DNA of 34,563 nt from Phoronis australis (lineage: Eukaryota > Phoronida > Phoronidae), in assembly GCA_002633005.1 (NCBI GenBank), contig NMRA01000020.1, positions 1,211,650-1,246,212 of the forward strand. Reading direction: 5' to 3'. A program made the translations under genes and the position numbers. This document shows positions 8,691-20,800 of this stretch, piece after piece (position 1 is the stretch's first letter; each line of letters opens with the position of its first letter). Under the pieces are notes generated by a model, which ran no database searches, had not been told where the DNA came from, and worked only from the letters and a program-made list of their open reading frames with translations.

Positions 8691-11600
8691 CTGAAATAAG
8701 AAGTTGAGTGTGAAATTGCGAAATTAAACGAGAATGAAAAGAATTATTACATGGCAACTGATACTTCTGTCCTACAGGTGGCTAAAACAAAATATACATA
8801 TGAACTTCTTATAACAATAGACCAATAGCTGTAAAATGCACAGTTATGAACTGACACATACAAGGTAGTTATTCCACAACGCACTTAACCTGTTTTTACA
8901 GATCTTTGTTCATACTTATCTGACAGAAAGAGTTGAGAGGGGTAATCCGTCCACATATCAAACTTCAAGTCAACTTTTTTATTGTTCGCACACCCTTCAG
9001 AAATTCAACTGCATATTCCAACCTCTAAACCTATGATTGATACCAATATCAATCTTTGGAAATTTATGTCACTTCATTTAGAAATCATTGAAACTTGGCA
9101 TGGAAAGCTTTGACTCAAAAGTTCACAAAAGACACTGATTAATGTGGCATGGGGGTGCTGAAAACAAGAGCTAGAGATATCTCACCTTCAATGGGTGCTT
9201 GAAAAGCCCCGTCTGTTGTTCAGGCTTTCCCTTTTCTTGAAAATATTTACTAGTTGTCCGTTCCATTTTAATGGATGATTCATCAGTGAAAATGACATCA
9301 TCGAACGTTTCCTTTGTCGCAATGCACCTCACGGCATAAACAACCCGAGGTGGTCTGTTCTTCTGTAAAAGAAATTAAGAAAAGTAATGTAAAAACTGTG
9401 CTCACAAAGCAACAAAACTAGAGGATGAATGTTGATAAAACACGACTGCTACAGAATAAAAAGCAGACGGAACAAACTATATGCAGTAAAGGAAAAGTGA
9501 CTTTAAATAAACCCACTCTTTCTGTCTCAGCGAGTTCCACGGGCACGTTATATGGAATTATAGTTGTGACCATTATTAAGAAAGCATTTAGTGGCGGTAG
9601 TCTGTTGCATGGACGCAGAATTGGAACGTTGATAAATATTGATTCGAAACTATGTATCTTTCATGAAAAAAGAGGAAGTAAAACGTCAATTGTGTGTCAT
9701 ATTGGGATTACACTGGTACAATTGTGCTGTAGCTTACTTTTAGCTGCGTTTACTTGGTTTTACACCCTCCATCTGTTCCATGGGTGCCAATTTGTTTGAA
9801 GGTGCATGCTGTGTCCACATATTGCTTATATGCAAATTTACAAAATACTACTAATTGCACAATCCTATCAAACTCTGTTTCGCTGAGAAATGTTGCTTGA
9901 ATTAATAATGGCAATGAGCGTTCATTGTAGCAAGAGAAATAAAGTCGTATCATGGTATGGACAAATTTGCTATACCAATTTCCTTTTGAAAATGGCCTTG
10001 CTTTGAGTTTGGTACAATGGCTTGTAGTTATAAATTTATTTTATAGATAGTTGTTAATTCGTCTTATCCTACAGATTTTTATCTATTAATCACATAGTAT
10101 ATTTTGTCAGTGAGAAGAATAGTGGGATCTAAAACTGTACAGAAGTGCTTAAAAAAGTGGGCAAGAAAAGGTCCGCTTCAAAGAAACATAAAGTCCGAGA
10201 AAGCGAGAGAAAAGTCCACTAAGGTAGGAATTCGGCGCATATATATATGCACAATTCATAGCCCTGAAAAACCCCGTATTCTGTCATTTTTTTTTCTTTA
10301 GTACAAGGTCCACATCCTCAAACATTCGAGCCCCCCTATGTTTTAGAGTGGGTGCGCGCATGCCGTGTGTGTAGTATGCACGGGAAATGCAAGCAAAGAT
10401 TCGGTTTTGTAGAACAAAAATTCAATACGCAATAACCTCAAAACTTCAAGGAAGTGCAAAGAGAACTTTTCCAGTTTGATTCTTTTTCAATCTACAGTTT
10501 GTAAATTTAAATGCTGTGGACCATAAACAAGTAGGTCTCTTAGTATGAGATTAGTAGTTAAATCGTGGTGGTGTAGTGGCAACGCACGTGCGCACTAATC
10601 GCTAGGTCGTGAGTTCGAGTCTTTGCTACTTGCAGTTTTTCCTGTTTGACACGTTCTCCGTTTTTTTGCCTTTTTTCGTGAATAATACTTCAGGAATCAA
10701 GGAAAATGCTTGATTTTTAGAGGTAAAAACAGAAAAATTTCCCGGGCGGGAGAGGGGTTTGCCCCCTCCCGACCTCCCCCCCCATTCGGTGCTATGCGCA
10801 TCTACAATCGTGGTTCAGTTTACACAAATTCTTACAGCCGGACAAAATGTTGGGCCCCCCTTGTGATATCCTAGATCCGCCACTGTAATACAAAAAGGTC
10901 GGACACTCGATTTTTGTGTGAAGTGAAGCACTCATGGAATTACTAGATCCGAGTGTCATGCCTTGTGGTAGGCTTATTATTAAGAATGATCAGAAGTTGA
11001 GGATGCCTGTTATTTACAACAGGGGCNAATGAACAATTTATTGCCATTTGAATTGTGACAATATTTTGGGACAATTTGTAGAGCTGTCCGAAATTCATCA
11101 ATTTCCTTGAGACTTATTTCAGATAGATGAAACTCGTTTAGTGTACTTTTATATTTGGGGATCTGATGATAGATCGAATTTTTCCAATGTCGACTTGCAA
11201 CTAATTTCATTGAGGCATTGCCATTTCTTACAAGATTAGCTTCTACCTGTCAAAAAATCACCTCTCAATCAGTCCATTTTCACTAATACATAAACGTGTA
11301 AATCAGAAACCAATAATCAAATGCATGAGCAATGCGTTTACCTTAATTTAATGACTTAATTCCTTTTTGATCACCTGTTAGTGAGTTCAAACAACAGATC
11401 TTGTCAAAAAAGCAATGTATTACTGTCATTTGAATGGTGAGTAAATTTTTGGGAAGTGTCCAAATTTCATCAATGTCTTTGAGAGCTATTTTAGACAGGC
11501 AAAAAGCGTCAAAGTGCACTTCACTATTTGGAGATCGGATTATAGAGTTTTTCCATATTTAGGCTTCAACTTAATTCCCTTAATAGTAATCATTTCTTAA

Positions 11601-14600
11601 AAGATTAGCTTCTAGTTGCCAAAAATCATCTATTAACCTGTCGGTTTTCGTAGATACACAAACATGTCAATCAGAAACCAACGAATTTGTTGATAAAACG
11701 GAATGTTATAAGTATTTTACGCAGGCGTGCTCACAGATTTTTGACGGGTAACCGGGGGAAAATGGAAGATTGGGCATTCACAGTATTTTTGCTCATTTCC
11801 GAGGTACCTATAACGGTTCACGAGTTGAACTTGAGCTCAAAAAGCTGCATTATTTGTTTACTATTACGAGTATTTGAGTACACACGTAAGATATGTACAC
11901 GGTCACCCCAATGGTAGCAGCGACAGCAGTGTTTTTCACATGTGGGAAATGCTTACGAACAACTCACAGTAACCATTTTCAAAAGATATACTATTCTTGT
12001 GATACTAAGGGAAACAGTAACATTATTCTATAACTAACCATCGGAAATATTCCTTTTTTGTAATTCACAGATAGTGGTTTTCACGTTCTTCAAAATTCCA
12101 CCCTTTCGATGGTCAATTTCTTTTGTATTTTTTCACATTTTTGGTTGTTTGGGTAGAATGTCCTGATACTTCTGGGCTGTGCACGAATATTTAGTGTTTT
12201 TTGATGAATTTGGAATCTCAGCTTCCCTCGTGAACAGTTGGCAGTGTTGGATTTACATGTATAGAGGGACAAAGGGACTGTTCTCTGAACTGCTCCACCG
12301 AGAGGGGGTCCAGTCTGAAATGGGACACCTTAATTATGAAAAGCTAAACATAATTAAGCTTGGAAAAGAATGGCAGTTCATTCCACCGCCGTGTGGTAAC
12401 AAGACGGTGCAGGAAGTGACCTTCTTCAAAATGAAAGTCGGTCGCACAATTTGACAAAAAACTAAACGTAATCGAGTCCAACTTTAAGCCCTCTATCAGT
12501 GAGCGAACCCTTAAGAATTTGTCAATAAAACATAAAAAGGGTGGCCACTTGAATGTCATCAATGGCCACCTACAAGGGTGGGGCACCTCAATATGAAAAT
12601 ATCTATATTTTGAAAAATCAAGAAATGTGCAGGCAATTGATGATATCTGTCAGATCATCAATTTTTCTCAAGTGATATACAATTCGAGAAAAAAGCGACA
12701 GTTGTCTCCGTTATGGCTTCCCAGAGATGGGCCTGTGGAAAAATGTGGTTTTACTATTGCAAAATTTGACTTATTTATTTAAAAAGACAGCAAATCAATA
12801 CGCTCCGCAAAAAGCTTTGCTTTGCATTTTTTTCAATATGCATATGTGCACGTTTTCAAGTGCGTTTAGATGACCTGTGCTGCGAAAGCGGAGACCCTAA
12901 CAACAGTGTCCTGGGCCCGGTCTCCAATCTCCGAACTCAGACTCGAATCATGCTCAAACATAGTCTATGCTGGCAGCAGGCGTATTGTAATCCCTTGTCG
13001 GCGAGTCATAACAAGCGCTGAAAGCAGTTGCGGGAAAAGTCGTGTGAGAAGTTTGTGCTGCCCTTATTTCGGTATGTGTGCCTACGTTTTGTAGGGTTTC
13101 CAAAAGACGAGGAGGGGAGGGAAGTTAAAAAAAGTTCGCTTCCCTGTCAGGTACATTTCTCATCATAACTTAGTCATCTATAATTCCTCAATCCCCAAAT
13201 GGAATTCCAGATTTTATTTGCCGATTTCTAAGTAGACGTCTCGTCCCGTTCACTGCCACTGGTGAACTCTGAATGCCTGCACAAGTATTGTTTTTTAACT
13301 CACGTGCCAAATGTTACTCACTTGATACATCCCGGTAAAATTCAAAGATACAGTATCAAAGTTTGAAATCAGCGTAGGCCTACACAGCAATGGGTTTTAT
13401 GTCAAGACTTAATTAGCAACAGAGAGGTGATGTGATAAGCTGTTACATATTTCTTAAGACAATTTCGGGACTGGGTGAGGAACTAACTCAAGAAGCAAAG
13501 CTTAATAATTGCCAAATGTATCAAAGAAATTGCATAAGAATATTTATTGAAACTAAAAAATGAATAACAGTTACAGAACACTCAGAATTCCACGTTATAG
13601 ACATACTCTTGTAATTGTAGCGACAGCAGACGATAATGTAGGCCTAGTTCTTGGGGCGAAAGGTACCCGCTCACCCAAAACCTTTACGACAAACAGATGG
13701 CGCTTCTCATCAATCACGAGTCATTTTATCGCTCAAATAAGACTGTCTGCCAGAGAATCTTGACCAAGCACTTTGACCTACATTCTGCTGTTGTTGACTG
13801 TAGCAACAGGTCACGAGAGTTCATGAACCAGACAGTGTATGTCCTGATGAGTGGCGAATTTGTGTGGAAAAGAAATCTTTGTGTCCGACATTCCATGTTT
13901 ATAGTGCATGGTTCAGTTCGTTAAATAGATACTATATAAGTTGAAACCACTCTCTTTCGACTTAGTGTTGATAGAACATAAAATAGTACAGACGTTTCTA
14001 CTTGGTGAACCATCAGCTGTCGTGCCACGGCCAGTCCGGTCTGCTAGACTGACGGTTGTTGGCTAACGAGACACTGAATGAAAAAGAAAATATCGCAAGA
14101 GAATAAAACCTAGCATGTATATCACCATGTATAATTCAAGCATAATTTAAAAAATATAGTGGTTATATTTCAACCTAATTAAAATTAGGGTTGTTGAGTT
14201 GCCAAAATCTCGCCGGGCGGAAAAGTGGCCGGGCCCGGTTTAGTCAGCCACCTTAAAAGCTGGCCGGGTGTGGTGGCGACCAGGCTCATGCTTCCCCAAG
14301 GGTTGCAACATTGTAGGCTGCAAATTGTAAGATAAATTTCACCTCACACACTTAGGTTTAGTTTGGCACAAACTTCTGACAGAAAAATACCTGACAGAAT
14401 GTTTAATGTCAGCACTGCATGGGGGAATTATGTAACAGCTAAAAATGAATTATCAAAGCTCTTTATGCATTTTTGACCGAAAGGATTAATTTTGGCATGG
14501 TGAAATGATTTATTTTACGGAGTTTATCGGGTGAACGTTCAAGTACTGACCAATATAGGTTCGCTCAAAAACCAGACGATTGAACAGCAAAAAATCGGTT

Positions 14601-17600
14601 TATTTGACCAACTTATATGTCGCCTCACCATGGTCACGTTCATTGAATATATATTTTACCCCAGCGTTTAGGCCGAGCAACCACAACAGCGTAGATTTGA
14701 ACACTTTCATCTTAATTATATGTTATAAATAGTTATTACAAAAGGGGTTATAAACATGGAGTGTCGGACACAAAGATTTATTTTCCACACAAATTCGCTA
14801 CTCATGACATACACTGTCTGGTTCATGTACTCTCGTGACCTGTGGCTACAGTCAGCAGCAGCAGAATCTAGGTAAAGGTTTTTGGTCAAGATTCTCTGGC
14901 AGACAGTCTTATTTGAGCGATAAAATGACACGTGATTGAGGAGAAGCGCCATCTGTTTATCGTAAAGGTTTTGGGTGAGCGGATACCTTTTGCGTTCTTG
15001 GGGTGGTCTATTCCAATAGGGAGCGATGAATCAGCGCGGCTTTGCGTGATTTTGCATTTCACATCATAAAGAGTTCCATAGCAACTCGAGTATGAGTGTC
15101 AAATTTGAGTACGTTTGTTGTCTACTCGAAATACGACATTAGATACGCTTTTTGAGTACGACTCCAGTGAGCACGATTTTGAGTATGAAATCTCGAGTGT
15201 GAGTATGAGTCTGAGTACGGAGATTGGAGATTGGAGACCGGGCACTGGCCAAAGTCCTCCAAAGGTAAACCATACACTGATACAGAGTTGTTAAATATTT
15301 TCTGAAATTTTGCCCTTATCCGCATTTAGCAGTGTCTTTCTTTTCTCGACTGTCCCCGTCCCACGCGTATGTCGGTTGCCACGGTTTAACCCTGACGTCT
15401 GAAAATTTTGGAGGGCCCGTGCCCCCCCCCCCCGGCTCTCCGCTTTCTACGGCCCTGTTTTACAGATATTCTTGAATTTAAGCTGCGTTTCTGTTACTTA
15501 CATTTGTGCATTTAAGACATATTTTACTGAAATTGTTAAAATATACCAATACCATGCTACATGCAGTTATTTCATTATTTATCAAATGTGCCTATGAAAT
15601 CGTGACTTTGGACCATTTCAGGAAAAACGGTTCAGTTTAAAGTGTAATGACAAAAGCTGCCACAAGGCGATGTTTTAAGTAGTAATGAACACTCACAACA
15701 ATGTTAAAGCCTTTAAACAATGAAAAACTTAATTTTGGGAATTATCTTTTCCCAAATTAGTGACATTTTAATGCATTATCTTTGCAAACTTTACATACCT
15801 GTTTAACATTTTTGCAGTATTTCCGATTTACAAAGGACAAATTTAACTTCTGTCTTATTCTCCTGACTGAGGAGGCACTCGTCTTTACGCCAATTATATT
15901 TGCCAGTTCTTGGGATGACATCTTACGATTCCCCTCAGTCAGGCTGACAATTTCCCCCAGCTTAAGCGTAAGAGGTGATGGTCTACCTGGCCTGAAACAA
16001 ACATATACACAGTAACAATGCAGCCATTATTCTTCACCTAGAGACCGACTCTGCTTGGCGTCTGCAAAATAAGATTCTCGGATTAACAGCTTGAAGTTGG
16101 AGTGAGGATAGACTTCAGCAAGTTCAACCAGTTAATTCGAAATTCTACACCAAGTACTCCAGGAAACAACATTCCCATCTTGTTTAAGTTTTGTCAAACT
16201 GTTTAAAGATGGGAAACAAGTGGCCACTTCATACGATTCTGTTCCTTAGCTTATTATACACAATTGATGCATCATCAAGTGAAGTTTTTGGAGATTTGAC
16301 AATACTCGCAAATTACTTTAGCCCCTCTGAACTAAAGTTTACAAAAATGGTGCTTTCTATACAAGGCCTTTAGTGAAGAAAGGATCGGTGTTAAATTCCA
16401 CGCCCTGAACAAAGACCAGAGCAATTTTGTGAAAAGGTTCACCTTAAGACAAAACATTTCTGATCTCATCTGGAAGCCCAGCTGCTCTTGTTTAAGGGTC
16501 ACTTGTCAATACAAAATTACTCAGGTCACCTACTCAGATTCTGAAAAATATGTTCAAATTGTTTATTCAAGTTTTTGGCCATTGTTAATTTGAATTAGAG
16601 CATCATGAATAATTTGGCCCAAAATATCGGTAGCTCATTTTTGGCTAAAGAAAAATATATATTTAAAGACACATTGAACCTCTTTATCAGAAGATAGTCC
16701 ATGAATTTCTAAAGGGGTTTCCATTAATCATCACTGGAGAGTAGTAAATTTTGCCAATTTTGTGAAATTGATTTTCAGCCATTTTGAGGTGCTCGTGGGG
16801 TCAGTTTGCAAGGTGCTGATGAGTTCCAATAATAATTATTGTGAGTTTGTTGTCTGACTAAGAAAATAAAAACAAACTTTTTGTTTATTTTTAAGCAACA
16901 GACGATGGAAAAGTGATCATAGTCGGAATTAGTACGTCAACTAAAATGATTCTAAAGGCCATTTGCCACAATAAGTAACTTAAATGTAACATGAAATTTT
17001 TCAGCCATACAGGCTGAACAAAGTATGAAAGTAGATATACACAATTGGTACCATGGGCACTAAGTACCATAAAAGCGTTTCTCCCGAAACTGGAATTTGG
17101 CAAACATGATAATTTAGTCAGTGTGACTGCGATTTTTAGTCGGTGTAAGGCATAATTTGTCGAAAAGATTTCAGCGTATGATGCTACTTTATGAGCAACA
17201 CCATCTCTAGTCAGTTAGAGACAGTGGTCATTGGCTAGCATCGAAGGTGCAGTCTACTGCACAACAGTAAAATTTCACCGACACCAGAAGTTTGAATACA
17301 ATACCGTTGATGAGAAAAGCAGTTTTTTTAACAACACCGCAATGAAAAAAAACAATGGCGTGAAAGCTAGGTCATGGTTCTGATTGATGCATAAATACTA
17401 TGGCGGGAATATTCAATTAATTGTAACTGCGTAATTATGGAACAGCCCTATTCTAGTTTCTTGTGCCAACCCACTTCTACTGGCAACTTAAAATATATAG
17501 GTACTTAGTCTTAGTGCCTAATGCACTGTGTACAATACTAGAAGTAGAACTAATACTTCTAATTGTGCAATAGTTTCCTGAAAATACCTTTGACACAATG

Positions 17601-17827
17601 TTGGAGAGAAAATATACCTGCTCCTGTCTGTCAGTAGGCCAGTCTTCATATATCTTTGAGACCACTTGACAATGGTTTTTCTTGATACCTAAAAGACAGT
17701 GGAATGGGCTATTCCTCAGTCACGATGCTAGCAATCACACTGTAGCATTTCCTCAGCAAGGAAGTATCCATTTAAAAGTCATTTGCACAAAATAAAATCT
17801 GACTCTATGATTGGTCAGTTTTGAATT

Positions 17828-17859
<32 letters not shown>

Positions 17860-20800
17860 CGTGTGTGTAAATAAAATGACAATAGTGCATCAACTAGTTG
17901 ATCACATCCTTTGTCAACAGTTGATGCCCATTGTCTTATTTACACATGGGCAATTCCGTTTACATACATTACACAGGGGTACGTACACTACATTTCAATG
18001 ACATGTCAGATTTGTAACTAAATACTAAGAATCTACTGACAGTTAGTTGATTTACTAAATCAATTCAAAAAGAAAAAATATAAATAAAAAGCAAAGCATT
18101 CATGTGCATATCTGCCATACTTTGAAAATGGGCACAAATTAAGATATGGGAGTACGTAAATGCTAATATTTCACTCAAAACAACTGTATTTGCAATAAAT
18201 ACTCTTTTAACCTAGCATTTTTAAAGAAGGAAACTGTCTGTGACCAATGTTGCTCACTTACGGTAAAGTCGCGTGATTTTCGGGCGACCCGCCATTTTCG
18301 ACCAAGAATAAATATTTCCGAAATGAGTTTTTCATAGTCCACGAAATTCGTACAAGGTCCAAAACTGTTTATCAAAGATCCTCGAATTTCGGACATTGTC
18401 ATAAACGCCGAATTTTGTCCGCGACTTTCGGACAAGGAAAATTTTAGAAATTTGGGATCGACGCAACTCCCGTGTCACTAAAGCGTTCAACGGAACTCTA
18501 TAAGGCTTGAATCTGAGAATCGGTGTAACGGGCTTTGACTATAATTTTTACCTTGTCTTGACGATGTCACGACCGTTACTCGATTGTCTTGCGTTTAGCT
18601 TGTGTTTGGCGCTTTAGCTATGAAAGGAATCACAGAGTCCCGTATGACGAAAATTTCTGATGAAAATACAAATGGGAAATACACCGAAGGCTGCAACTTT
18701 TCGTTGTAGCGTAACATGTGCTCTGGTTTAATTAGACCGTAGTGTTCGACCTCCGACTGTGACTTTGAACTTGCACGCCTGACATCAACTTGCGTTTTTA
18801 CGAAACTTTTATATTTTTAAAACGTCCTGCCCTTTGCAAATGCCCTTGTCAGTGGCTAAAATCTCCCGACGACGTGTCAGGATTGTATCCTTGACGCGAT
18901 GAGAAATATTTTTTGTTTAGGCCCCCATACACAATAGGCCACAGCTAAGTCTGTCCGTGGGATATCGAACGTTCAAAGTAGTTTAGATAGTGAACAGCAG
19001 TAGCCGAATGAGACGGAGCCAAAGTAAAGCTGGATACAAAGCAAACATAATTAAGTCGCACCCCGCGTGAGCCCAACCGAGTGATATTTTAATTTTATGG
19101 CATTTGTAAACATGGGGGTACGTACACTACAAAAGAGGGTACGTACACTACATCACTGTTTCTGCATCACATGGTAACATAATGATGTGTGGCCATTTAT
19201 TTTTCTTTGGTGATAATACGCGTCATGTTGTTATTTAAAAGGCAATAATTTCATTTGCAATGACCATTTGTATTACTGTGTTTCACATGGGGGTACATAC
19301 ATTACCTTTTGTTAGTCTTTTTGGCCCATTTTTAACATAGCAGAACTGATTCAATATCCAAACTTTTGGTTTGTTTAGATATTGAATAATTTGCTGTGTT
19401 GCCTAGGCTGACATATTTTGCAGTTCTTTTTGTTACATAGTGTGAACTTTGGTTTTTAACCTTCTTTATAGTAGGTGAGGGTTAGAAACACAGAATTTAC
19501 AAATTTCGTAACGACTGCCTGTTTTATGATGAACCCTACCATTTCTCAATGATTAAGCACAACTTCATCTAATTGACTCTGAAAGTGACTCATGTTATTC
19601 CCAGTCATATCTAAACAATTGCTTGCTCGATAAAATAAATTTCTTTTCTACTCTTGACAGTTGAAAATTGTTATTTTTAAAATGGCCACTCGTAATGCTA
19701 AAAATGCATGAAATTGATAGGCAAAAATATGCATAAATTTCTTAAACATTGTCCGATTTTGATGATTCTTTTTTTAATTTTCACAACTAAATAACTCCTT
19801 GCATAACGAGATTCAGTTGGAATTTGGTAAGTGACCAAAAAATTATTTTAGACCGTAACACAGTCAAGTCTCGAATATGGACTTTGATTGTGATTTAGCC
19901 AACACCGATATTACAAAGACAGCTTTAAAATTAGGTAGGCCTAATTAAAGTTGCTACAGATCTAAACTTGATTCGTCTTTTGCAATCTCAAAAGTATTTG
20001 CAGAAAAGTTATAGTTCACAATGTCATCTAGTTATTTTTAGTGGAATTCAATTTATTAAAATCAGATAGCTGGACCATATTGATTATAAAACGTAAATGA
20101 AACAAAATGTTAATTAACTGATCATATTGTTTTTTCTGATGCTGCAAATGTCTGCATGTAAACTGTATGTCAGTATGGTGAAACCATAGACTTTACGAGT
20201 TTCTATGGTGACACTTGCCACTTGACCGTGACTTTCCTCTCCTTACTGCCGTCTGCTGGTTTATGTTTATGGGCGTTAGTCTGGCTTGAATAACGGTCAT
20301 GTTAGTGAATGCAACTGGTTCTCTAAATTTGGGTTCATTTTATCCTACTAGTGCCCTTACTCCTCGGTAATTAGCGGAGTTGCAACCGAATCGATTTAAC
20401 GATTGCGCATGTCCGGAAATTAGGGTGCGCAAAGGCTATTGGGATTCATAAGGGTAAATTGAATGGCCAATTGGTTTGCACGACATGTGATTTGTGTGCA
20501 TTAAACTACGTTGCTGTATGCAATTCTGCTCGCCCTAATAAGCGCCCATGCCCCAACAAGTGCCCCAACGCGTTTTCAGACTTTGCTAAAGTAAGCGCTG
20601 AGCCCATGAACTACATGCAAAAAATGCCCTTACCTACAGTTCTAACGTCTCCAATTTATCAATTGAAAGATCCGACAGTCCTGGATTTGTAGACCACGAG
20701 CCCCACCGTTATGTCCGTATACACTTCAAACTTACGCCGCGATTCAAAAAAGAACGCATCAGGTTTGCTGCTCTTGCGAGGGATGTGCCCCACTACGCGG

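Larger units (their letters stand above)
9363..15798 (-). other. Intron 3 of the transposase-derived gene (6.4 kb)
   Basis: It starts with GTATGT and ends with TTTCTTTTACAG. Inserted material includes a G/C-run repeat with a tRNA-like SINE head (10.3-10.9 kb), a diverged tandem repeat (11.0-11.7 kb), a palindrome at 12.54 kb, the Mutator-type foldback element (13.66-14.99 kb) and a C12 run near 15.42 kb. The stretches 9.4-10.3, 11.7-12.5 and 12.6-13.6 kb show no recognisable gene. The load of old and young insertions shows that the intron has long been part of the locus. Confidence 0.8.
17961..19305 (+). repeat. Dispersed repeat GGGTACGTACACTAC
   Basis: Exact copies lie at 17977-17991, 19116-19130 and 19137-19151. 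A variant GGGTACATACATTAC is at 19291-19305, and a partial TACATACATTAC is near 17961. Several copies follow ACATGGG. All are on the same strand within 1.35 kb and none is seen elsewhere in the window. The core holds the palindrome GTACGTAC. Confidence 0.8.

Noticed and set aside
9425-9799. 124-codon plus-strand ORF
   Set aside because: It lies in intron 3 of the minus-strand gene, has no recognisable motif and irregular composition; probably chance.
10104-10301. Basic 65-codon ORF
   Set aside because: Lys-rich by composition only, no domain, inside an intron.
13560-14952. Two similar ORFs on opposite strands (MALLxNHxSFYRSNKTVCQR)
   Set aside because: They are the two arms of the inverted repeat of the foldback element, not genes.
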